NCBI GenBank assembly: GCA_029931535.1
Contig: JAQPZY010001675.1
Location: forward strand, 4,602,501 to 4,666,500
Direction of reading: 5' to 3'
DNA from: Margaritifera margaritifera
Taxonomy: Eukaryota; Mollusca; Bivalvia; Unionida; Margaritiferidae
DNA length: 64,000 nucleotides
The position numbers and the translations under genes are program-made. Below are positions 24,166 through 35,873 of this stretch, in pieces (position 1 is the first letter of the stretch; each line of letters starts with the position of its first letter). A model generated the notes under the pieces. That model was not told the DNA's origin and did no database searches. It saw only the letters and a program-made list of their open reading frames with translations.

Positions 24166-24674
24166 GCACATACCTAATAAGAGAAATATATGATTTTTTA
24201 TTTGTAAGAATCAATTCGCCGACTTTTAATCACATAGAATACATTTCACTATGGTTTAATAATGTTCATGATTCGATCCAATTAGATGCATTTATTTTTT
24301 CCAACTATTGCGACGGCAATAAGGATTAATTATGGCAGCACAACGTACAATTGGTAGAATAATATGACTTTAAAGTGGAAATCTTTCCTATAATATGTAG
24401 GAAAATAAAACAGACATTAGACCAGTCCCATTATTTAAAAAAAGACTGGGTCTATTGATCGGTCTTTATTTTGGCTTAGCAGTGTTTCTAAATTTAATTC
24501 AAAACAATTTTAATGACATAGTGGGCAATCGTTTTGACTGAATTTCTTTTAAAGTATATCTAAATTATATATTTATTTTTTAGCTCAACCTTTGTTTCAC
24601 GATATTATTTTATTTGAAAAAGACATCTTAAAGTTTCAAATGAGAGTTTTCTACAACTAGACACAATCACCGCT

Positions 24675-24676
<2 letters not shown>
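23185..24676. other. no gene; tandem duplication and (GA)n
   Basis: A roughly 77-bp direct tandem duplication lies at about 23,930-24,084; each copy contains GGATATAGCAAGAATCAGC and ATAAAAGTAACTGCCA. A (GA)n array is at 24,125-24,161. The remainder holds nothing I recognise. Confidence 0.6.
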
Positions 24677-24712
<36 letters not shown>

Positions 24713-25510
24713 CTTTATTTAACGAGGATAACTCATTTGGTGATAAAAGACCCATCTGCCACGTGGTCCTCAATTTTTTTAACAGGTCATGTTAAAAATA
24801 ATAAAAAATAAACAAATAAAAAAGTCACTTACACACACTCACGTATGCTCGCACACGTATTCACACAAATATTAAAAATGGTTTAATATATGTAAATATA
24901 GTGGTCAACAGGTACATATATGAACAAGATACTATACACAGGTATATACATTTCAGCGTGTCAGAAGTATAATATACATAGATAGAATTTAACACGCACA
25001 GATTATATCTGGATACAATGATAAAATTCTGTATTCGGAGGCTTTAGTATATTATATTCAAGCTGGTCAAGAAAGAATTTCTTTAATGATGTTTTAAAAG
25101 AAGCAAGAAAATTTGAATTACGTATCCTCAACGGTAAGGTATTCCAAAAGGTAGGTGCTGATACAGTAAAAGAGCTTTTGAAATGGTTGGTTTTCGACCA
25201 CGGAATCTGGAGTTGGTTGTTAGTTGTTGATCGGAGATTATGCTCGGCATTTGATGATCTTAGTTCAATTAGGTTAGATATATAATCTGGAGAAATATCA
25301 TTTAGAGACTTATATGTCATAATTCCTTTAAAATAAAGAATACGTTTTTGTATAGGTAGCCATTGTAGAGGTGAAAACAAAACATTCGAGGGAGTCGTAA
25401 TAGGACGTTTCAGAATTATTCGCGCGGCCCTTTCCTTGAGTTTGTCAGTTCTGGGATAGATTATAATGGGATGTGTTTCCCCATATGGTACAGCCATAGT
25501 ATCAGCGGTA
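24677..25510 (-). mobile_element. 5'-truncated LINE with RT C-terminus and (ATT)n tail
   Basis: On the minus strand YYGCTIWGNTSHYN (25,450-25,500) is followed after a frameshift by KLKERAARIILKRPITTPSN, LFSPLQWLPIQKRILYFKGI, MTYKSLNDISPDYISNLIE and FWNTLPLRIRNS, ending in a stop at 25,003. This is the usual RT-to-tail region of CR1/L2/Jockey-type LINEs (about 160 residues, unusually uninterrupted). The 3' untranslated part ends GTTATCCTCGTTAAATAAAG, then (ATT)12 at 24,677-24,712 as the tail. The element is cut off at its 5' end near 25,510, as expected for incomplete target-primed reverse transcription. The YADD and endonuclease regions are absent. Confidence 0.85.
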
Positions 25511-28500
25511 GTATATATCCCGACAAATAAAGTTCAAACGACTGGAGAGGTAGAAATGTCGACAGTTATTTTCAGAGAGTTATTACCAATAAACATACAA
25601 TATACATTTCCTTGTTATAAACCTCTGATGTCTTTCGTGACAAAGATGTCAATGTAAAACATGATCGACGAACATAAACACTAAATGATGGAGAGAAAAA
25701 AAAAACGTTTTGATTTTTTATCGACATTTCTTTCGTGTCTTGGGATATAATATGTCATAAGAAGTTATAATTTCAATCTCATCTTTTTTATTATCAATAT
25801 TTGCTTTATAAATGTTTAAGATCGAACCATTTTTCTCCTATTTTCATGTGGCGTCCAAACAGAAAGTTTCTGCTAATTATTGTATCGTATAAAAGAAATT
25901 GACCAATAATTAGCAATCGCCTGCTTTAAGAGACCACTTTTCTATTTTACAGTGGTGTCTGTTATTTAAAGGTGTTACCATATTTCTTAAAAATCAGCAA
26001 ACTCGAAAAAACTATTGTGATATTTAGAGTAAATGCATATTTTTGCATATACCGTAAAACCTTTATACTTATCATCTGCCATTTTATATAAATGCAAGGC
26101 AATATAGAAAAAGAGTCACTGAGAAGTGAGCATTCTCAAAAAGTAAACCTAAAAGCATATCATGATGCAATACGAATCCAAACTCATGCGGTAGAACGGA
26201 AAATGGAGCATTTGGGCCAGGCAAGGGAATGACTGGAATAAGTACATTGTGAGGTAAAATATTATAAATCATACAAACATATAAAATAACTAAGTGTGAG
26301 GAAACATCCGTCGCTATACACAGTAAACACGGTATATAACCATATGAGACGGACTGAAAAGATCATATCCGTGGAGTTTTCCTTGATTGCATTTACATGG
26401 TGATTGATTTATTGTGGCATTATTATTTTGTTTCCATTTTGGGTGTTGATTTTTTAAAATTATTATTATGAATTCTGAACATAGCTGTTTTAAAATAATA
26501 TTTCTTCTAACGTTGCAAAAGGTATATATTTGTCTTTGAAAATACATGCATGTACAATGACCTTGGATATCTTTATTGTTTATTACAAGTATGAAAGTGA
26601 CACGATACTTTATTTTCCTTTTTTGTGTGTTTTGGAGTTCATAAATGTGACTTGTAATCTGATAGGGATTCAGAATCAGTAACATACTGCATTGGTAATA
26701 GTTCGTGTGCATTAAGAAACTATGGTTTCCATTTCCATTAGAAAGACATTTTGTGTGACTATAAAAATACGCGTGATTTTGATAATTAAAGCGATGATGA
26801 TAATGATGATGATGATTGAAGTGCTACAGTTGAACAAAATGGTGTTGAAGGAAACTAAAATGTAATATACCGCATATAACTATTCAATCGACTTAATTTT
26901 TTCATGATAAAGAAATGTTTCTATCGCTCATGCATCAAAAAAAAAAAAAAAAAAAAAAATAGGGGGTGGGTGGTGGTGAGTCGTTCAAAAATTAGTTCAG
27001 AGGAATTCAGTGCATTGATCATAAACAATTCCTAATTTGACATTGTTTTGTCCCCCGCCTTGTTGCTTTTGGATTAGCTTCGATCACGTTTTATATACTT
27101 CATTTACAGTATGCAAAGTTGGGAAAATATATTTGGATAGTTTTAATGTAATCTGTTGACGTTTGTATTGGATTCCAACAAAACGCCATGAAATGTAGAA
27201 CTCGAGATGCACAATTTAAATTTAATTGGTGGAAGTTAATGAAATGATCAAGATTGGAAGTCAAAAAAAAAAAAAAAAAATCCCCAAGATAACAATTTCA
27301 TAGCTAACTACAACAATTTATATGGGAAGGTACCAAGCTGTGATTCAATTACTTCTCAATTTGACATGCTGAAAAAAGACTCTACTACATATGTAACAAA
27401 GGATGTACATTTCATCCTGTTTCCTTTGAGAAATGGTTCATTTCCTGTCTATTTGCTGTTTACAACATTTGAGTGGGCAATTTTGTGTCATTCCTATGTC
27501 AGAATTCACCGCACATATTTCCATATTGAATCAATGGGTTAACTCGGATCTGAGGTCTGAGAACGTCAGATGATAAGCTGTTACTCACCGGTTACAGCAT
27601 TATCCGAGAAAGAAAATGTCGTCGAGAAATGAAGCAGCGTTATCTTTTAATTTACCTCATGGGATAGTTTACACTGGCCCGAATGTACACAGTTTTGCAA
27701 TTAACCATAAAATATCGCTGTATATCAGCTAAGGTTTCCTTCTTCTATAAATTGGGTTTTTTTGGGTTTTTTTTTTTTTTTTTGCTCCAGTTTTCTCATA
27801 TTAGTGCCGGTAAATGATGATGTTGATCTATTTATTGTAGCCGTAAATTGGTTTTATTAATCGTCACACACACATTGCTTGAGATATTTTGTATGAGAAT
27901 CGCATGTTTAATAATTGCACATTTTTAACTTAATACAGAAACCAAAAAAGGTTGTTGATACACTAAAATTTGTAATGCACAGTTCTTGCAGTGCTTCCCA
28001 GGCTATTGCAGCAAACGTTTTTTTTTTCTTTTTTTCTTTTTTTTTCTTTTTTTCTTATGTTACAAAACCAACAATTTAATGCTATCTAAAACAAAAAAAC
28101 CAAATGTGTTTTTGTATTCAAGTAATCTGTAACACTATTTTAGCTAACTTCAGTATTTAGAATTCTTGATCAATGTCAAGTTAAAACCTGCAACTAATTA
28201 TATTCTTCATGGAAACAAAAACAACTATCTAATGTTCTCATTAGAAATTACCCAAGTAACATGATCTTTTAATTCAAATATACATTTAGGAATTTGGTTA
28301 AGGAGATCACACGTACGTCTTACAAGCTATTTTTAATTTATTCAAGGGTCACGACTATGAAGAGTATAACATCATTAAGAAAGATGTATGAAAGTAATGA
28401 TCCTCTTCAACGCAATGACATAATTCTTATTTTGTTGTTTTAAAATTCTACCATGATTTATAGTAAATAAAGTTTGTAGATCATATTCGAAATAAATGTT

Positions 28501-29100
28501 AAAAAATGTTGAATGACTTTTCAATAATGCTTTTAATAACTAAGTATTTTACAATCAGGTTTACAGTCCCGATGGAGAAATACTCGTCATTCTATATAAA
28601 TAATCTAAACTTAAAAAAAAAATGATTTCTTTCGTTATTTCAATAAAATATTGTCAGTTGATTAATTTGAAACTTAAATGTTCAAACAGACAGACAGACT
28701 GTAAATGTATGATGACAGTCATTCCAATGAATTTTTTGCTGGACACAAATTTTTAGTACAATTGTCCTTGTAAATTGAAGGGAAACACACAATAATCAAA
28801 ATGATGTTATTTCTTTTATTGATACAGAGGGAGTCTTTATTCATTCCAATACCCCAAACTAAGTGGATACATTTTTTCAATTAATTGAATTGAATGACGA
28901 ATAATGCAATACACAACAAGGTGTAATCATTTATAGTATACTATACACAAAGAAAACATAGTATGAAAAAAACGAAATTACATTTGCATGCAGATGCAGA
29001 TCAATGCAATTGAAATAAGCAGGTAAATTCACAAAATATATCCATAGGGAGAAATATATATTTATATTATTAAGGGCAATAATATGAAGATAAAATCAGA
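25511..29100. other. AT-rich DNA, no gene recognised
   Basis: Only low-complexity tracts: poly-A at about 26,938-26,960 followed by a GT-rich run, a poly-A at 27,264-27,281, poly-T/C at 27,765-27,785 and 28,017-28,056, and a GATGAT run at 26,793-26,816. The minus frame at 26,314-26,712 (132 codons) is the longest here; I see no motif, and its composition matches the background. Confidence 0.5.
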
Positions 29101-30000
29101 TGTTATGTAATTCAAATTCATGTTTAAGCAATGGTCAAAGTAATGGTCAGTCAAAAATATTTACAAGATATCTGAATATACGACGCTATTTCTATGATTA
29201 AAAGCTTTGTAATTGTAAGTAGCCAAATTATTCAAAATTCTAGTATTCTGGGTATTCGTAAGTTCTATAAATTTAAATATATTAGATTTTTTTTTGGGGG
29301 GGGGGGAATATTTCTCTATATATTTGGCTCTTAGATCTTTATACAATAAGCATTCAAGTACAAAATGTTATTCATCTTCAAGGAGTTTACAGATAGAACA
29401 AAGTTTATCATGAATTAGTGTATTAGGTCTCTCCCATCAACCAGCTTCAACTTCGAGTCTGTGAGAGGATCCTCTAAATTTAGCAATTGCATTTCTATAT
29501 TTCAAAGAATACAAGCTGTCGAGGTAAAGGTATGATCCGAAATTTGCAATATTTACATAAAATAATATTCGACTACTCTTCTTAAGACGATCCATTTTAG
29601 ATAAAACTGTCCGATTGCCTTAATTTAAAAAACTGTAAAAATATGTCAGTGTTACCGACACCTTGATTAACCCAAACTTGATTTTAAAAAATCCTTATCT
29701 TGACAATAAATCTTAAACTAAATATGCCCAATTCACTTTGATATCTGATATTTATCAATCAGGCTTTTAGAAACCTATCATATAAACGCTTGTAAATATT
29801 TCGAAATCATATACGTTTGGTTCTATTTGATTCTCGCAGACCCAAATTGCCCTGCAAATGTAATTCAAATGTGTAATATGTATTTCACCATTTTGTGCTC
29901 TAAGTTAAGATATTTAGGTGTTAACAATCTTTTGCAAGGCCACAAAATTATTAAAAAGTTATGATTTTCCTATCTGAATGGTTTTGACATACTAGTAATT
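29100..30000 (-). mobile_element. LINE fragment: extreme C-terminal RT tail
   Basis: Minus-strand pieces in order are FGSYLYLDSLYSLKYRNAIA and KFRGSSHRLEVEAG (about 29,440-29,550), then ERPNTLIHDKLCSICKLLED with a Cys-x2-Cys pair and HFVLECLLYKDLRAKYIEKY (29,300-29,420), then NIFKFIELTNTQNTRILNNL and a stop at 29,161. A C-x2-C...H...C cluster followed by this tail is typical of the end of some LINE polyproteins. A poly-G run (29,289-29,299) lies inside it. Upstream, 29,640-29,900 gives only scattered similarity. Clade unknown. Confidence 0.6.
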
Positions 30001-31410
30001 TTGCGGTTCAAATCACAAATATTTGCAGCCGAAATCTGGACTATTTTATTTCCATTTATCTCTGCGATTCAGAGTGGAATCGGTTGCTTTCATCTCTTTG
30101 ATTAACTTTCATTTCTTTTATTTTCATCTCTGTCTAAATTCTTTAAAATTAAAATGCAAATTGTTATCAGACCAAGAAAATTATGTTGATTGCTTTTTTT
30201 GTACCGATGTTCTTTTCTAAAGCTTAACAAATAGGAATTCTATGATGATGTCGTGACCTGTCTCCTTACAAACTTAATGTACCAAATCGCTTATGTGAAC
30301 GAGATGTGGCAATCATTATTCCAATATGTTGAGGTGTTAAAGTGAATAAATTTTCATTTCCCTAAACAGGCTCCAATATTCCTAGGACTCTCTTGGGACC
30401 CTAAATTAAACTTTGCCAGGGAATCGTCGTGAAGGCAGGAAAATTAGAGTCAAATATATTCTGCCGCAAAATACTCACGGAATGATGAAATGTAAAACAA
30501 AGTGTAGTTAATTTCGTTTCGTGGAAACACGAGTCCTACGTCATCGTAGGACATAGTCTCCTGGGATCAAGGATGTGATACTGGATTGAATCAAGTCACT
30601 TTCAGCCTAAAATATCTGCTAATTAATGCAGAAGCTTTTATGAGGTTCCGACACCTTGTAATCTGTCAAGAACAGAGGCACTCCATTTGCATCACAATAC
30701 GTCCTTAGGGATCTTTCAAGTCGTAGGTTTAGACAAATTGTTTTCGGCCAGGAGGACCCGTGTCTGAAGAGGTGATATAAATTATTGGACGATCAATCTC
30801 CGCAGTGTATTGGGTTATTTGTTGTTTAAATGTTTATTGATTGATTAGAATTCACGATATAAGAGCAGTCGCGATCCATCCATTAAGCACATTTTAATTG
30901 TCACCTTTTTCTATTTAAGAAATAACTCTTAATAATATTGACGCTCATTTAATTAAAATTGTCCCTGAGTTTGCGTGGTATGGAAATCGAGATTTGAAGT
31001 ATACATATATACAAATTGTATATCATATAACATTATGAGGTTATTTAACATAATGGTTAGGTTGGATGAAATATTTGTTCAAATCTTTTACAACTGAAAA
31101 CTGAAACGTTTGTTTTCCACAATCCAAATAACTGGCTGTTCAACACTAGCACGGTACCTTGTTTCTAAACCAGACAGTTACAAAGAGGTTTATCTAGTTA
31201 CTTATCAGGCTATTTGGTCAGTCCGTCATGCCTGCTTTTCTTTTCTTGGCTGCCCTTTAACCTTTCTTCCCTTTCTTCTTTTAATGTTTTTTTTTTTTAG
31301 GGGGGTTGGGAATTTGATGGTGTTTAGGGGATTGTTTGTGAATGTGTGCATGCATACTTCCTATACTTTTCATTTAATGTTAATAGAGACTCTATGCTTT
31401 ACAGTTACGA
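30001..31410. other. no gene; one short perfect hairpin
   Basis: Near 30,531-30,551 the sequence GTCCTACGTCATCGTAGGAC forms an 8-bp perfect stem with a 4-nt loop. I see no coding evidence or other structure. Confidence 0.5.
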
Positions 31411-31768
31411 TTCCATCCACCCCCAAAACGTGACAATGCGTCCAATCATTTTACATTCCATCCAAACCCAAAACGTGGTAATGCGTCCAATCATTTTACA
31501 TTCTATCCACCCCCAAAAAGTGGTAATGCGTCCAATCATTTTACATTCCATCCACCCCAAAAACGTGGCAATGCGTTCAAGCATTTTACATTCCATCCAC
31601 CCCCAAAACGTGGCAATGCGTCCAATCATTTTACATGCCATCCACACCCAAAATGTGGCAATGCGTTCAAGCATTTTACATTCCATCCACCCCCAAAACG
31701 TGGAACTGCGTTCATTCATTTTACATTCCATCCACCCGAAAAAACGTGGCAATGCCTTCAAGCATTTT
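31411..31768. repeat. 45-bp minisatellite, about eight copies
   Basis: Each unit contains TTCCATCCACCCCCAAAACG and TGCGTCCAATCATTTTACA. Because 45 is a multiple of three, frames stay open through the array on both strands (31,346-31,822 plus, 31,405-31,761 minus). These are not treated as genes. One copy has an extra AA (CCGAAAAAACG, about 31,737). Confidence 0.93.
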
Positions 31769-33119
<1,351 letters not shown>

Positions 33120-33472
33120 GCACACACATACATATGAAAGAAGAACAATGGAAAATGGAAAGTAGTACATTTTTAGTACAAGTTTCCAAGTGTACATCAT
33201 ATGCCTACATACACACACAGCTAAGACGAGAACTGTACAAAGTGTATATGTGTTTGTATAAAGCTTGTACTGTTCCACCCGATGAGTGATGCTTCCTGCT
33301 TACAACCACCAATTGCGACCGTAACAACACAGTAACAACTTTTTCGCTACATTAATCTTCTGATAATTTTTCCAGTTCAAATCTTTGATATAATGTTGAT
33401 GAAGATGCAGATGAAGGTACTATTGAAAATTAAACGACTTTAATATGATACATATGCTCTTTAATACACAGC

Positions 33473-33503
33473 ATGTGTGTATGTATGTATGTATGTATGT
33501 ATG

Positions 33504-33537
<34 letters not shown>

Positions 33538-33590
33538 TGTATGTATGTATGTATGTATGTATGTATGTATGTATGTATGTATGTATGTAT
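33473..33590. repeat. (ATGT)n microsatellite next to a LINE 3' end
   Basis: About 29 ATGT units stop 11 bases short of the LINE 3'-end sequence at 33,602. In LINE orientation (minus strand) the array is the (ACAT)n sequence immediately downstream of the 3' terminus. Confidence 0.96.
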
Positions 33591-33601
33591 TGCCATTTAA
33601 C

Positions 33602-33675
33602 TGCACGTCAGCACAATAATGGTTATATGGTGCCGATTAAAGGTAAAGTTCTAAAAATGCAAATATAAAGAATTG
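33602..33675 (-). mobile_element. 3' end of an I/Nimb-like LINE, second copy
   Basis: The block GCACGTCAGCACAATAATGG followed by TATATGGTGCCG and AAAGTTCTAAAAATGCAAAT matches 10,396-10,475 at roughly 85% over about 75 bp. Only the last part of the element is present, so it is a severely 5'-truncated insertion on the minus strand. Confidence 0.72.
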
Positions 33676-34121
33676 AGCAAAGACTTACCTGTGTATTTTT
33701 ATTGGACCAAGTTTTAATCAGTTGAATATTGCATGACTATTTGATTAAAATTTAAAAGTAATCAGTTCCGAAAAAATAAACAATAGGGAAACTACAACAT
33801 GGTTGTTATTAGTTACATTACACGAAGATGCCAACTCCCAAGTTCGTTAAGTTTCAGTGTGCGTCGTTTTCCAATTTATTGAAAGTAAGCCGACCAACGA
33901 AAATAATATTCCACACAAAAAAGGAAGGGAAAGAGGATAAAGACAAAATGGCGAAAAGGTATTTACTAATATATCTGAACAGACATGAAAATATCACGTT
34001 AGACAATAGTATACGTAGATGTATCTATAGCGATCATGCAAAAATCTTATCACATTTTCGTTTGGTTTTCCCTAGTCTGTATGATGGGCCAACCCAGTAC
34101 GTCTATTATGTACCTCTGTAT
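33676..34121. other. no recognised feature
   Basis: A 99-codon plus frame (33,828-34,127) starts ATGCCAACTCCCAAGTTCG and contains KKEGKEDKDKMAKRY. It runs to the edge of the next MITE and I see no domain, start context or splice signal that would support a gene. Confidence 0.4.
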
Positions 34122-34390
34122 CAGTAGCTGGGGGGAGGGGGAAATTGCCCCCGGACGCCAGGTTAATGGGGGGCGCCGTCGGGATTTTTTTCTTTTTTTC
34201 TTTTTCTTTTTTTTAAGCTGAAATTTTCATAGTATTTCACCTTTACCTTAGTGTGTCGCGGGCAATTTTTCACACAACTTATGGGGGGGGGGGGCGAGCG
34301 AGGAGGAAGAAGGTTGGCAACTGACATAAAAACTGTTCTTTGTAACAAAGTAGGGGCGCTACTAAATAACATCGCCCCCGGGCGCCACTG
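34122..34390. mobile_element. probable G/C-rich hAT-like MITE
   Basis: It starts CAGTAGCTGGGGGGAGGGGG and ends GGGCGCCACTG, whose reverse complement is CAGTGGCGCCC. The interior has AATTGCCCCCGGACGCC near the left end and CGCCCCCGGGCGCC near the right, like the two elements at 34,960 and 35,716. The terminal match is imperfect, and the 8-bp flanks (CTCTGTAT and GCTGTGTT) do not agree, so the call rests on resemblance. Confidence 0.42.
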
Positions 34391-34683
34391 GCTGTGTTAC
34401 ACCGTAAATCCCTCCCCACCGTATATTGCTCTCATTGTAGCGTTTTACGTTCTAACTCCGCCGAAAAACACTCCCACGATGGTGTAGAGCTTTCTGAGGG
34501 GAAAGGTTACACAGAAAATAATCCAAAACGTTACCAGTGTGTATATATGTAAATAATAGCCAATTACTTGAAACACAATCACATAACGTTATGACGAAAG
34601 ATATTAATTGAAATCGATATTACATTTTTCTTGTTTTTACACCTCCGCGAAGCGGGTACTTATTAGAAATCACTTTTGCCTTT

Positions 34684-34795
34684 CGAACGCACCATCCCAA
34701 CGCACCATCCCATCGCACAATCCCATTGTACCATCGCACCATCCTATCATCGCTATAGTAACATTCCATCATCGCCATCGTAACAACGTAACATC
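34684..34795. repeat. degenerate short tandem repeat
   Basis: Words of about 12 bp such as CGCACCATCCCA and CATCGCCATCGTAACA recur imperfectly. Confidence 0.7.
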
Positions 34796-34911
34796 GCGCT
34801 AGACTTTCAGCATTACATATCTTGAATATGATTTGATTTTAATCCTTGCGACCTTGAACTTGTTAATCACATCTTGTATAGTGAGCAGACTTTAGATCGG
34901 ATACTTACGAG

Positions 34912-35227
34912 AGCACACTTACCCGGGACCCTCGCTAACAGGCCTAATGCTCTACCACCCAGTGGCGGCTCGAGGATTTGAGGCGCAAGGGGGCATAGTT
35001 CTTTAGTGACGCCCAATACTTTCCCACAGAAAACAGTTTTTGTCAGTTGTTGCCAACCACCACCACCCCCCCCCCCCCCATCTAACCATCTAAGCCCTAC
35101 CTAAAACCGGGGGCTTAGATGGGGGTGGGGGGGAAGCTCCCGACGGGCCCCCATCCCATCGCCAGGCGCCTGGGGCAATTGCCCCCCCCCCTCGCGCCGC
35201 CACTGCTACCACCGAGCTATAGAGGCC
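34912..35227 (-). mobile_element. tRNA-like sequence (SINE head or tRNA pseudogene) split by a MITE
   Basis: Joining 34,912-34,959 with 35,214-35,227 and reading the minus strand gives a tRNA-like 5' half. It includes GGCCTCTATAGCTCGGTGG followed by TAGAGC (A-box-like region and D-stem), CCTGTTAG in the anticodon-loop position (a GTT anticodon would be Asn-like), then GGGTCCCGGGT where the T-arm should start. The B box is lost (AAGTGTGC in place of the TTCGAATCC expected). It is therefore a pseudogene or the head of a SINE. No SINE body was recognised further on. Confidence 0.5.
34960..35205. mobile_element. 246-bp hAT-type MITE with perfect 8-bp target duplication
   Basis: It starts CAGTGGCGGC and ends GCCGCCACTG, which are perfect inverted repeats. 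It is flanked on both sides by CTACCACC (34,952-34,959 and 35,206-35,213). An 8-bp target duplication with CAG-type ends is the hallmark of hAT transposons. The interior holds a poly-C run, AGGCGCCTGGGGCAATTGCC, and an inner foldback in which CATCTAAGCCC pairs with GGGCTTAGATG. There is no coding capacity. It interrupts a tRNA-like sequence. Confidence 0.9.
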
Positions 35228-35715
35228 ACGATAGAATTGGCTATCGAATTATCACCATATCCTGCACCCGATTAATTACTAAAACCAGTTTTATTCGAAA
35301 CCACTCATATGTATATCAGTATAGTGAGGCTGAAGGTTTAATAGCACTGCAAAATGCTCCATAATTAACCATCACCGTTAACAGTTACAGGCTGGAGTTT
35401 TTACGGAAACGGTTACCCTAAAACGCTCTAATGGGAGCATTTTACGATGCGCAGCGATTATGGCGTAACATAGCCGTGGTAGTCGTACATGGCAGTAGCT
35501 GCCGAAAAGCGACTTTAATCTAAATACCATCATCATCACCCTGCATTCTTCACTGCGTTACTAACGTACGAACGTAGTGAAGAAGTCAGGATACCAGACT
35601 ACAAATTTATAATGCATTCTATACAGTATGGCGGATGGACCGTAATAGTCTCGTTAGATATGAGAGAACGAGATTTGGATAGTCTAAGTTTTCTCTTTCG
35701 TGGGTGCAAAGAAAT

Positions 35716-35873
35716 CAGTGGCGTGGTGGCAGGTGTAAAGCAGATCGGGTCACGTGCATTTTGGCGCCCCTACAAGCGAGATGTTGGCGCCCTCACAGCT
35801 TTTTGCGCCCCGCAGCTCCGAAGGCGCTGCTGGGTCCATGGCTCCAAGGCCCCACCTGGCCACCACGCCACTG
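35716..35873. mobile_element. 158-bp hAT-type MITE
   Basis: The left end CAGTGGCGTGGTGGCAGGTG and the right end, whose complement is CAGTGGCGTGGTGGCCAGGT, match except for one extra C. Flanking octamers AAAGAAAT and AATGAAAC agree at 6 of 8 positions, a plausible decayed target duplication. The interior is GC-rich (GGCGCCCC, GCGCCCCGC). Open frames across it (35,612-35,878 plus, 35,770-35,985 minus) are incidental. Confidence 0.8.

Noticed and set aside
24418..24452. Short hairpin AGACCAGTCC...GACTGGGTCT
   Set aside because: A 10-11-bp imperfect stem is expected by chance in a 64-kb window; no associated feature.
25003..25497. 164-codon uninterrupted frame considered as a host gene
   Set aside because: Its motifs are those of a LINE reverse-transcriptase C-terminus, and it leads into a LINE 3' end with an (ATT)n tail.
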